The position numbers and the translations under genes were made by a program. This document shows positions 11,172 to 21,700 of a stretch of DNA of 53,203 nucleotides, piece after piece (positions within the stretch are counted from its first letter, which is position 1; each line of letters starts with the position of its first letter). Under the pieces are notes generated by a model. It was not told the DNA's origin. It saw only the letters and a program-made list of their open reading frames with translations, and searched no databases. The DNA is taken from contig CAMPET010000230.1 of assembly GCA_946803715.1 (NCBI GenBank), positions 34,312 to 87,514 on the forward strand, written 5' to 3'. The DNA comes from Beroe ovata. Its lineage: Eukaryota > Ctenophora > Nuda > Beroida > Beroidae.

Positions 11172-11569
11172 CTAGAACACCCGTCAAATGGGCGTGCTAC
11201 ACTAAATTTCGGATAGGTACTAAGCAAATAAGAGAAATCTAAAATTAAGTATTTGAATGAGCAAACATCAAAATTAAAACGTCTTAAAACAAAGAAACAA
11301 CGAAATGACAACAACATTGGCGCACGCGCACTTTTGATAAATATGTAGGTATGTGCAACTCCAACGTTGCGTAGCAACGTGTATGGAATTAGCTTATCCT
11401 ATGTCGCATAATTGATTTTCATGGCAATTTTTTCAACTTCCAATTCTGACGCCAATGACAGCAGAATCAGTTGTTCTACCACCTTGTAAAAATTCCCGCT
11501 CTCCAACTCCATTTCGTCGAGTTATTTGCGCACGCGCTTAAAGTGCCTCTTTTCTTTATATCATACATT
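11172..11569 (-). mobile_element. Non-autonomous Helitron-like element, copy 1
   Basis: About 398 bp on the minus strand. It shares internal blocks with the copy at 43883-44162 (aaataactcgac, ggagttg, caaggtggta, attggcgtcagaat, tttgtttctttgtttt, tgctcattcaa). The 3' end has a small hairpin (acgcccatttgacgggtgt) followed by CTAG. The 5' end is diverged (TGTATGATATAAAG). Confidence 0.55.
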
Positions 11570-12009
11570 TTTGAGTAAGGCACACTGGCTATGATGAGAA
11601 GTTATGATATCAATGCTCAATGCATCGGTGTACAGTTGTCATGTTGTTTGGTATGGACTTCAACTTGGTTATTGTGCAATGTGCACAATTGTTGTTTCAA
11701 GAACCAATCAGAGGTAGCTTATTACTCCGAGGTAGATAACTATTAACCCGAGGTTGGCAAGCTATAATAAGATTGTTGGCATCTCTGAAAGAATTATCAT
11801 ATATCTTGAACACAGAAAGATTTGAAAGGAATGAAATAAGTTAGTGTAGCAAACAATGCAATAAACAACATACTGTATGATAAATATCAAAACAACATAA
11901 AAAATTTGATTCATAATTTGCTATTTTTGTTGCAAAGTATAATGTATACCTAGACCTACGTGTATCAAAAGTATAAAGTTTAAAAAATCACTCATAATAG
12001 GTACCCAGC
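11570..12009. other. Non-coding spacer
   Basis: AT-rich sequence between the Helitron-like pair and the 3' end of the Tudor/Schlafen gene. I see no gene or strong signal. Confidence 0.4.
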
Positions 12010-14178
12010 TCAATTCTTGTTCTTAGCTTTCACTGCTGGTATTAAAGGTGGTGGACCAGATGTATATGGGGATACTTTTCCATCAAGACCCTGTTCCTCT
12101 TCTTGATTCGAAGAGAAGAGATCAGGTACTCTAAATAAGTCCATTTGTCCACGTGCCTGAGGTTTTCTCGGCATTGGATCATCCGTGTCCCCTTTTTCTT
12201 GCTTTTTACAGTTTCTGATATTTGAATGATCTGTTGATAACAATCGTGTGCAATGCTGTCTCAGTTCATTTGCTGATATGGACAATACAGAACCGTTAAG
12301 CCTTCTGACAAACACACTATTCTCACCCTCCTTCAATCGACAAAGTCTTTTACTACCCTTGATGAGAACTTTGATGACATACATACTTGTATCAGAGGGC
12401 ATTGCTCTACCATGTGAGTTGATGACCTTATGGAATGAACAGTCAAAAAATTGCTCTGATAACTCCATGAGATTTATATCAGCTATCATCTTTAGGAATA
12501 CCATGTCAAGTTTAGTACGATATTCATCTTTACGGGATCTATTCAATTGAACTGCACTTATCAACCCTTGATGTGTTACACCAATAAACATAGTTCCTCC
12601 AGAACTGTTAAGATGTGAAACAACTTCCCGAGAAAACACCACCATTTCTTCATGGGTGTTGATATCATTGACAAAAGACAAATTTTTGCTAGATTCACTT
12701 TGATACTGAAATATATTACTTAAATGGGAGTATGCATTTTCATGTCCATTAGGACGACATTCGATTTCGGCATTATTACCTAAATATCTGTTTAGAGGAC
12801 TATCAAACTTCAGATCATTAAGGCACATTTTCAGGATATGAAGCATGTGCTCAGCGATGATTTCATCATTTTTATATGCCCCATAAGCACTCAAGGTCAG
12901 TTCTAACCCTTTATTGAAAATGAATGCATGCTGATTACTTCGAGAATGGTAAAGCAAGTTTCTACAGCACTCAAATCCAATGGCCTGAACTTCTAAACAG
13001 AAAGACCATTGCTCTAAACATTTTACCAATGATGAAACAACAGCCTTGCCAACAATACTCTTTGAGTTATGATGATAACTGCACTGAGATATAAATAGTA
13101 GAGCATCACATATCAAACTAGAATTTCTTGAGCTCTCTATGATTTTGGCTATATTTGATAATATGTCAAGTTTTAAAATCATCTCAACAAGGTCTCGGTT
13201 CTTTGTTAAATGCTGTAGCAATCGTATTGTGTTCTTCTGTATAGTCAAGACTTTGGATGGGGGGCTTAAATTGATCAATCTACAAAGTTTTGCTAAAGGT
13301 GGTATTTCAGCAATATAATCTTCAAACTTAAAAATTAAGTCTCTCTCTATTTCAATTTCCCAGCCAAAATCTACTGCAAAAACAGTAGCTGTTTCTGCAG
13401 ACCAACTTAAAATCTTGGCTCTCAGAAACATTTTTTTATGGTTGACCACAACATTACTATCACCTTGACATGCTGAATGGGGACATGTACTCATGTATTC
13501 CTCTAGAATGACAGACAGTAGACTGATATCATCTGTCAGTTCTTGAACCCACATAAATTCAGGATTGACAACATGGACCACTTTTATTGTCTCACTTGAC
13601 GTCTGGGTTGAAAGATTGAATGATAAATTATTCACTTGTACCTCAATTTCCTGGGCAATAATATTTGTCACATTCTGCTGTGTGTCTACTGTTTGAAACT
13701 CAGCATAATAGGCTTCCCCATTCAATTCCATGATGGCCTTAAAGACTTTTCCTGTCATTAATGATTTAGCCTTCTTTATTGAATTATGAGCCCATTTAGC
13801 ACCTAGAGCGTTAACACAGCACCTGCTATGCAATTCACTATCTTTGAGAAATAAAAACTCCTTTATCAAAGGTATATTTGATTGTCTGAAGTGATGCCTT
13901 CCAACATTAATTGTGGCAAGCGCTTCCAATAATTGTAGAGATACACCATGAGCTTCAAGTATGTTTCTGGATTCATCAACACCATCACGTCTTTTTATAT
14001 TATCTGGCTTGAGCAACTCCCATAACTCATTTATGAAGGCTTGATTGATTGAATCAAATTTTATCTGTGATGTACCATTAGCTCTGATTTTCTTCAATAG
14101 TTGATTTGCTAAGTCGATTCTGTCAGCCAGGTTTGTGCATTGGAGAAAATCATTGATCAAGTCTCTAGTCTTTGACAT
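12010..14178 (-). CDS. Tudor / ARM-like / Schlafen AlbA_2 domain protein
   Basis: Single exon, 722 aa. Residues about 200-305 form an extended Tudor domain: VVHVVNPEFMWVQEL opening, FLRAKILSW strand, VFAVDFGWEIEIERDLIFKF (the DYGN-type turn, here DFGW) and ending IPPLAKLCRL. Residues about 310-460 are helical and ARM-like. Residues about 490-640 match a Schlafen/AlbA_2 fold: LNSSGGTMFIGVTHQGLISA, then KDEYRTKLD, and SVFVRRLNGSVLSISANEL. In active Schlafen nucleases the start of this fold carries an ExxxxEFK-like acidic motif; here it reads ESSKNLSFVN, keeping only the first Glu, so catalysis may be weak or lost. The C-tail is polar. Tudor domains of this type bind methyl-arginine tails of PIWI-class proteins, and Schlafen-like nucleases trim tRNA or piRNA precursors. 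A germline small-RNA role is inferred, not shown. Confidence 0.8.
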   Translation of the reverse strand: MSKTRDLINDFLQCTNLADRIDLANQLLKKIRANGTSQIKFDSINQAFINELWELLKPDNIKRRDGVDESRNILEAHGVSLQLLEALATINVGRHHFRQSNIPLIKEFLFLKDSELHSRCCVNALGAKWAHNSIKKAKSLMTGKVFKAIMELNGEAYYAEFQTVDTQQNVTNIIAQEIEVQVNNLSFNLSTQTSSETIKVVHVVNPEFMWVQELTDDISLLSVILEEYMSTCPHSACQGDSNVVVNHKKMFLRAKILSWSAETATVFAVDFGWEIEIERDLIFKFEDYIAEIPPLAKLCRLINLSPPSKVLTIQKNTIRLLQHLTKNRDLVEMILKLDILSNIAKIIESSRNSSLICDALLFISQCSYHHNSKSIVGKAVVSSLVKCLEQWSFCLEVQAIGFECCRNLLYHSRSNQHAFIFNKGLELTLSAYGAYKNDEIIAEHMLHILKMCLNDLKFDSPLNRYLGNNAEIECRPNGHENAYSHLSNIFQYQSESSKNLSFVNDINTHEEMVVFSREVVSHLNSSGGTMFIGVTHQGLISAVQLNRSRKDEYRTKLDMVFLKMIADINLMELSEQFFDCSFHKVINSHGRAMPSDTSMYVIKVLIKGSKRLCRLKEGENSVFVRRLNGSVLSISANELRQHCTRLLSTDHSNIRNCKKQEKGDTDDPMPRKPQARGQMDLFRVPDLFSSNQEEEQGLDGKVSPYTSGPPPLIPAVKAKNKN

Positions 14179-14569
14179 TATAGACCTAGATGATAAGAAG
14201 AAAACAGATCAAGAACTTGTGCCAGCAATGGCCTACAGTCATGTGATAAGTATGAAAAATTGTGGTAAATGAATAAATATAAATGAATAAAAGAATAATG
14301 TTAATGTCAACTTATCAAAACTACTTATCACAATCAAATTTGGAAGCACGTGCCACACATTGTGGAGATCCCAGATTTGTAGTGATTGTGAAAGTGGGTG
14401 GGCTTGTCCAATTATAATAAGTAAAGGTAGCAGGTAGTTAACAACAATCTGAGCGTCTTGCAGATTGATGTCTCAAAAGAGTCTCTCTTTTCAGAAATAT
14501 ATCTTTTCATGAAGTATCTGAGCGTCATTGTTATGAATTGAATTGAATGATAATAGTAATTTAAACCTT
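14179..14569. other. Upstream region of Tudor/Schlafen gene
   Basis: AT-rich spacer up to the tail of the first LINE copy. It must contain the promoter of the minus-strand gene; no motif is recognised. Confidence 0.4.
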
Positions 14570-15727
14570 CATATAATAATAATAATAATCTAAACTTTTA
14601 TATTATAGTGGCACATCAACTTAAATTAATGCACAGCTGTGCCACAAAAACAACATAATCAAACATAGCGTTGACAGTGCACCTTGCATTCTAAATAAAT
14701 TGAAATAAAATAGGATAGATTTATCAAAATCAAAATTTCAAATAGAAAGCACCATCAGTCAATTGCAAACTTAATATACAGATAGGTAAAAATTTACATC
14801 ATAATTTGAAAGCAAATCAATTGTCAAAAGCAATCTTAAATAAGTGTGTTTTAAGAGCTGTTTTAAATATAGAAATAGTAGAACAGCTCTTGAGCTCTGA
14901 TGGTAGACTATTCCGAAGAGATGGACCAACCTTTTGAAATGAGCGTTCACCATAATGGGAAAACACCCTGGGCTCATGTAAATAAACTGAATGATTATAA
15001 TTAGCATACTTAAACATATCCATCAGATAATCTGGTCCCTGTCCATTTAAACACTTATAGACTAGTAATAGCAATTTGAAATGGATTCGGAATTTCACTG
15101 GAAGCCAGTGCAAGTCTCTGAGAGTTTGACCAAGATGATCATGTTTATATAAGCCCACAACTGCTTTGGCTGCTGCATTTTGGATTAACTGCAATTGGTT
15201 TAAAAGTCTTTCATTGATCCCAAAATACAAAGAGTTGCAGTAGTCTAGCCTGCAGGTGATGATACTATTTACAACAAGTTTCATCTGATCATTTGTGAAG
15301 ATGAATGGCTTTCTGACAACATTCCTGATGAGTCTGAAGCAGTCTTTCTTTAGTGTTGCAACATGGGTATCATAAGAAAGTTTGTTATCAATTGTCATGC
15401 CCAGATTGCGAACATTTGATGAAAACCTTATACAAACATTGCCGGGAAGAATTATGCCCCTGATCTCTATCTGGTGAAGAATGAATTGGGGACCGATAAC
15501 CATGACCTTGGTCTTACCTGGATTCAATTGGAGACAGTATTCAATCATCCAATCCCTTATGGTATTGAAGGTGTTCAAGAGTTTGATGTTGAGTACCTCT
15601 GACTGATCATTTGGATGAAATGATTTGTACACCTGTTGATCATCAGCATACCCATGCACCTTGAAGCCTGTCCTCTCAATAGCTTGGTACAGGGATTTGA
15701 TGTAGCTTGGTACAGGGATCTGATATA
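14570..15727 (-). mobile_element. 5'-truncated non-LTR retrotransposon (CR1/L2/jockey-like), copy 1
   Basis: The minus strand encodes the C-terminal half of a reverse transcriptase (307 codons, 15740-14817) with the catalytic YADD motif (GYADDQQVY), LNPGKTKVMVIG, the thumb motif LDYCNSLYFGI, and LRDLHWLPVKFRIHFKLLLL, all typical of CR1/L2/jockey-type LINEs. The 3' UTR ends in a hairpin (GTGGCACA 14608-14615 pairing with TGTGCCAC 14638-14645) and an ATT-rich tail. The 5' end is cut just upstream of the YADD region, so it is dead. Confidence 0.88.
14608..14645 (-). other. LINE 3'-end hairpin
   Basis: Eight-base perfect arms around a 22-base loop, at the extreme 3' end of the LINE. The same hairpin recurs at 15729-15766 at the end of copy 2. 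3' hairpins in such LINEs are recognised by the reverse transcriptase. Confidence 0.7.
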
Positions 15728-15728
15728 A

Positions 15729-16112
15729 GTGGCACATCAACTTAAATTAATGCACAGCTGTGCCACGAAAACAACATATCAAAAATAACATTGAAAGTGC
15801 ACCTTGCATTCTAAATAAATAGAAATAAGTACGATAGATTTATCAAAATCAAAATTTTAAATTGAAAGCCCTGTCAGTCAATTGCAAACTTTATATACAG
15901 AAAAGTAAAATCTACACAACAATTTGAAAGCAAACCAATTGTCGAATGCAATCTTAAATAAGTGTGTTTTGAGACCAATAGTTGAACAGCTCTTTAGTTC
16001 TAATGGTAGACTATTCCAAAGAGATGGACCAACCTTTTGAAATGAGCATTCACCATAATGTGAAAACACCCTGGGCTCATGTAAATAAATTGAGCTTATT
16101 CAAACATATCAT
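15729..16112 (-). mobile_element. 5'-truncated LINE, copy 2 (same family)
   Basis: Shares the 3' hairpin and the last ~60 codons with copy 1 (MFSHYGECSFQKVGPSLWNS and THLFKIAFDN are recognisable) but has a short in-frame deletion after LKSCSTI and another small deletion near its 5' end. It lies immediately behind copy 1 in the same orientation. Confidence 0.85.
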
Positions 16113-16972
16113 ATTTCATATTTAATATTTCAAGGGTACTAACCAAGTAAATTAACTAGATACCGTGGCACAGGGTCTTTGTCCCTGAGTTGGAATGTCA
16201 GTGCTAGTCTGAATCTTTTTTGTGTTATCTTGTATTGGAATCACTATTAACCTTACTCAACTAACTCTTAGCTTTCGTCATTGGATTGCGAAACAACTAG
16301 CCTCAGCGAGGTTGAGCAATAGTGGCACACACGAAATGCTGAAAAGATAAGATAAGATAACAATTATGGTATTGAACCATCACTATTCACACAGGCATTA
16401 AAAAACATCAAAGCATTAAAAAACACCACCTACAAGTAGTGTCCAATAGAAAACTTCTATTTGATTTGAAAGAGAGGTTAGTTAAGATAGGATAAATTTT
16501 TGAAATACATCATCACTTGTGAATACTCCTAATTAGAATCAATAATTAACTCATGTGGTAGTGCATATTTGCCATCAGTTTATCAATAACTGATTAAAAA
16601 ATGTTTATACCCTTTTTCTTAGCCACGTGGGAGTTTTTCATTGAATCTAGCCAAAACTATGGTCTATCATTGAGAAAGCATAACACAAACCTTCAATTTG
16701 TGTGCATACGCTCGAGCTGCGCGCCCCATGGCCATAATTCACTCAGTGATCTGAAATTTGAATGTTGTAAAAAGCCGAACAAACGTCAAATCACGAATGC
16801 TTCCGCGCGGCGCTGCGCGGCGTGACCCAATTCCTCTAAATACTCCGCGCGTACTGCGCGTCTCCGTGAGTGCGGGCACGCGCCGCGCGGCGACGTGTAC
16901 ATGGTACAGTGTACACACGAAGCACAAAATAGGGGGACGGGGGTGAACGACAAAAATCGACTTCAACAAAAT
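16113..16972. other. Non-coding region, GC-rich towards its end
   Basis: Contains a short gataa repeat near 16364-16380 and a CpG/GCGC-rich block at 16700-16910 (gcgcggcgctgcgcggcg). The open frames here are short and look fortuitous. Confidence 0.4.
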
Positions 16973-16983
16973 GTGACAAACTT

Positions 16984-17106
16984 GTAGGATTTTACCCTAC
17001 CGTCGGTGCGCGCGATTTTCAATCCGCCCCGACGATTTTCAATCCGACGATTTTCAATCCGCCAGGGATAAAATCCCGCCAGCAAGGGTAGGGTGAAATC
17101 CTACAA
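16984..17106. mobile_element. MITE-like element with terminal inverted repeats and target duplication
   Basis: Inverted termini gtaggattttaccctacc and ggtagggtgaaatcctac flank a ~120-bp body with about three copies of cgacgattttcaatccg. The element is bracketed by identical direct repeats gtgacaaactt (16973-16983 and 17107-17117), which look like a target-site duplication of 7-11 bases depending on how the end is set. No coding capacity. Confidence 0.75.
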
Positions 17107-17217
17107 GTGACAAACTTAGTGTCAAAATGATCAGCAGGCTGGTACTAGCTCAGAAAATGAGTTTTGCTTTGTTGCCAGAAATTGTGATTTGAAAGTGATA
17201 TTGGAGGTCGAAGAACA

Positions 17218-17338
17218 TTGTTAGATTTTATCTGACCTCAGTTTCTCGCGCGCGGCGCGCGCGCCTTCATCGAAGGCCGAAACAGTTTCGGCCTTCGATG
17301 AAGGCGCACGAGAAACAGGTCAGGTAACATCTGACAAG
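17218..17338. mobile_element. Palindromic foldback element
   Basis: A near-complete palindrome: 20-bp perfect inner arms (ccttcatcgaaggccgaaac and its complement) with a one-base loop near 17284, extended outwards by imperfect arms (ttctcg, tgacct, gtcagat/gttagat-type ends) to about 60 bp each. The left arm carries an extra GCGCGC-rich insertion. Confidence 0.75.
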
Positions 17339-18739
17339 AAGAACAAGGACTGGGCGCAAAAAGTGTAGCACCAATATTTTGCGAGATTATGTCAAAGTTA
17401 CAAGGTCCGTCGTTAAAACGAAATAGCTAGTGACTCTATTGTTCAAACTCAACAATAAGCCACGGAGATAAAAGATGAATGTTTCTCCAAGCTAACATCA
17501 AAAGATTCAAGCCGATTGAGTTTTTAGAAGTCAAGTTATGATGGTTTGAAAACAATGTGTTTGTTGTATTTAGCGGCTCCAAAGGACTTGTAAATAGAGG
17601 TTTTAATTTGTGGACGAAACCCTATGGCACCTTCGTTTTGAGTTATCAGGCTGAAACTTTGAGATTTGATTGATACTTTTGTTATCAACAAAGCAAGTTG
17701 AAAAGTAGTTTTTCTGAGAGATTCCTAAGCTGAGCTATGAGCTGTTGAAAACTGCAAGTAGCCATAAGGTCGGCAAGCAGTGGGGAATTCAGACCATTTT
17801 AACTTGTTATGACCAGCTTTGTTTTCTCTACCTGGTGACAAAATTTCAGAATGATTTGTAAAATTGTTCAAAGATAAGTTCGTAAATGTGAAAAACATCG
17901 TGTTACACTTTTACGTGCTGGTACTTTGTGCACGCTTTTGTTACCACCCTACAGGCACTTTTGTTACCACCCTTTTGTTGCCGAGCGTCACGTTGCTTGA
18001 CAGCGCGCGACAGATGTGAAATTATTTTTTACCCTTGCTGGGGGGATTTAACCAATCGAGCTTTTGCCTTGCTCAGTGATGCCAGGCCCTCAGCAGCTGC
18101 AGCTCTCATGACACCGCTCAAGCCAGGCCACGAGTTGCATTGTAGTTTGCTGGCGATGATAGCATATATCCCACATTAACTTCCCTCTGCCCAGATAAAC
18201 TGCCCAAATAAGACAGCTGTAGCGTCTGGTATCAGATCGACAATGACATTGCCAGGGCTGGGCAAATTTTTCGGACTTGGGAAAATTTTATATATGCCCA
18301 TTTAACGAATAACTGTATTACATGATTGAACATTGTAGACACTGATACCAAGTCAATCATGAATCAAACCCACACGAATTTCCACCACGAATTGTCTGAC
18401 AGTTTCAAGATGTTAAGGATTTCCACAAAGTTTGGCCCTTACCCCTTTATTTAGTTTATTGGGAGTATCCTTTAGTATTGAGATTCAATCATTTGTCACT
18501 CCTTTTATAGTGTGACATTGTTATGATTATCACTTGTACTACTAGATATCTTTGAGATGATAGGATGATGTCATGATGAGTACTCGTGAGTTAAACTCAT
18601 AAGTCCTCTATTTTAGAATGATAGTTGTAAAATGTTAATAATTTGTTTTATTAATTTACTTCATGGAAAGATATGTCTCAGCAAAGAAAGATTATTTTGA
18701 GATATCAATATGCAATGTCGACATTTTTATTTCCAGGTG
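17339..18739. other. Non-coding region upstream of polybromo
   Basis: No gene recognised. The last bases (tttttatttccag, ending at 18736) are a strong 3' splice site just before the polybromo ATG, so a 5' UTR exon or a short upstream coding exon probably lies in this stretch. Confidence 0.45.
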
Positions 18740-21700
18740 ATGTCAGAGGAATGTGAATATGAACTGAATTCCCTATGTGAAAAACTTTCTGGTATACTTG
18801 CAAAGGATAATGGAAATCCCGAATCACAACTAATCAACAAAAAGTTTTCTCACATTGTTAGGAAGGTTAAGAACAATGGATATCTCATATTTGATAGCTT
18901 CATTTCTGATGTTAAATTAGTTTTTGGTAATCTAAAGAAAAATCGTAACATTCTTCCTGAACTTGAAAAAGTGGAGAAAGCTTTTGCAGAGGAGTTGAAC
19001 ATTTTAATCAGCATGGATTACTACAAATCTGGGAATGATTCTGATACATCTACTTCAGATTCACTTGCACCTCGGAATAAGATCATTAACAGAACACCAA
19101 AACAAAAGGTTTCATCTAAAGCATCATCAGTGAAACTGAGAAAGAAATCAAGTTCTGAAACTCCGACTAAAGTGAAGATCACTCCCCTTAAAAAGAATAG
19201 CCCAATTTCAACCAAAAAGGTTAAAAGTAAGCTTACACCAAGCAAAAGAAATACATCTGGTAAGTCGGCTTCGAATTCTGACTCCATGATTAACCAAATC
19301 AAAATAATGGCTATGAGTCTCCTGAAAGTTGCTGATGCTAATGCAGAAATTCATAAGGCATTCACCCAGTTACCAAGTAAGACTATACTCCCTGACTATT
19401 ATGATACTATTCAACTTCCTATCAGCCTCTCTATGATAAGAGAAAACATAATGAAGGAAAATTATACTTCTCTGTATCATTGCTACAGTGATATAATCAT
19501 AATGTGTGTGAATGCTAAAACCTACAATGAACCTCATACAGAGGTTCATGATATGGCGGTTGAAGTCTTGTCAGCTGTGTCTGGTCATATGAGTTCGAAA
19601 AGCATTTCACAAAAAAGCTTGAAAGTTGATGCAAAACCAAATGCAGTGTTATTAGATCATGATTCAACCATGGGATTGCAGAAAGGTGTCGGAGAAGATG
19701 TCTTTGTTTCGATGTGGGAATTGTTCTGTGAGGTAGTAAAGAGGTGCAATAAGAACGGGAGACCTCTAGCTGGAGCATTTTTGTGCTTGCCTGACGAAAA
19801 AGTTTTCAAAGCATATTATCAAAAGATAAAACACCCAATATCACTCTGTGGCATCAGAAGCAAGCTCATTTGTCATGCTTATGAAGGCGTGCAAGAGTTG
19901 GTAAATGACCTTCTCATGCTTTGTGAAAATGCTACTGAATTCAATACTAAATCCAGTGTTATATGCAAAGATGCCGTCAACTTGAGAGATTTTGTCAAAT
20001 TATTTGTGGAGAAGAACCCTAGTCATGATAAAAAGAATGAAACTGATCTTCTTAATTCCCCTATTAGTGAAAGGAAGGTCAAGCTTGGCGAGAAAAGAAA
20101 AATCAACACAACACCAAGAGCAAAGCTACCTCTCAATAACTCATCTGATATCGTGACTCCTGTCGTGAAGAAAGAACGCATCTCCAAAAACTCTGATACT
20201 GTGACTCCTAAAATCCCTCGAGTTGAGCATCACAGTGTGGAGGAGAATGTGTTCTCGTGCTTTTCTGATTTGAAAGATAAAGGTGATGCAATTCAATCAG
20301 AAATGGTGAGGATGTGTTCTTCATTCCATAAAGACATTGACAACATTGTTGATCTTGAAGATGTTCTAGAGACAACAGAAAACTGTAGGAATGTTTTGCT
20401 CAAAATAGTCTGTGCCATGTCGTCTAGAATTGACTCTGTGTGCCCTGAATTTGTAATCCTTGAGGATGTTACAAAACGACTCATCAATTCTGACAAAGAT
20501 TATCAGAGCCTACTGCAATGCGTTCCAGTGTACACTTATAATGGTAAGAAGTATTACCTGCAAGAAGAGCTCATGGTTATATTCAGACAAACTCCTTTCA
20601 ATAACATCTTGTCTCAGAGCCCTAACTTAACAAGGATAACGAGAAATAAAGACGAAATTGAAGCAGATGTCCCAAATCTTGATATCATTTCAGATACTGT
20701 TTTATTCATAGAATGTACTGATGTCATAAAAACATTGCAAGTTCCGCTATTTGACAAACTGAAGAGCTCACTCCTGAAGCCATCCTCTGATGGCATGAAT
20801 GTTGATAAGTTATCTAAAGTAATACAAAAAGCTGAAAATGCGAATTCAAATGATGATCTCAAGTGTAAATCTGAACCGGAGGAGAAAGTTCCAAAGTCAA
20901 AGAATAAGAAAGCCGCAAATATTTATGTTACTGCTTGGGATGAAAGTATTGGGAAAGGTGCCAAAGGGGTCAATTTAGTTCTCAATAGGGAAAAAGAGGT
21001 AGAACAAGCTTTATCCTTATTGAAATTCCTCAAGTCATCAAGAGATTCTTCAAACAATCTATTGTTCAGTCACTTCCTGGAAATTCCGAATAATAAATCG
21101 TATCACTCTGTTATCAAGTATCCCATGAGCCTTAATGCGATTGAAGAGGGAATTTCGTCAAAAACCTTGACGTCAGTTGATGATGTTATCAGCAGTTGCC
21201 TGCTTATCATTCAAAATGCCCGATACTATAATGAAGAATCCTCAGAAATACATGACTGTGCGTTGAAACTTGAAAGAGCTTTGCTGGAGTATAAACCATG
21301 TAAGTCGACAGAAGTTTTATTGCTCTCTACTAGGGTCATGATGAATATTGTTGAGAATTTGAAATCAAAGACTGAAATATCAAACCTGACGAGGGTACAG
21401 GGTGACTCAAAGTTTGTCAATCTGTCCTTTGACCATTTCTGTTTGAATGTCAAGAGTGGCTTCTACAGGAGACTGGATAGATTCCAAGACGACCTATTGC
21501 ATATAATCATCTCTAACATGAACATGAACCAGTTCAGTGAAGTCGAAACCAAACTCCTCAGTATCATGGGGCATTATTTCAAAATCAGAGATGCTGTTAC
21601 AGATATAAAGTCCCCAGCCTTTGACTTTACCATGAAGAAGTTTCTGACCCACTACCAAGATAGGCTTGATGTAAGTATCCCTCTGTCGGCCACGACTTGT

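Noticed and set aside
14817-16069. Host reverse-transcriptase-derived gene
   Set aside because: Truncated palm domain, two copies with LINE 3' ends; a dead retrotransposon rather than a domesticated gene.
16739-16969. Arg-rich ORFs in the GC-rich block
   Set aside because: Short, overlapping on both strands, no splice context or family resemblance; composition effect of GCGC repeats.
17928-18179. 83-codon plus-strand ORF
   Set aside because: No homology recognised, no splice or poly(A) context; likely chance.
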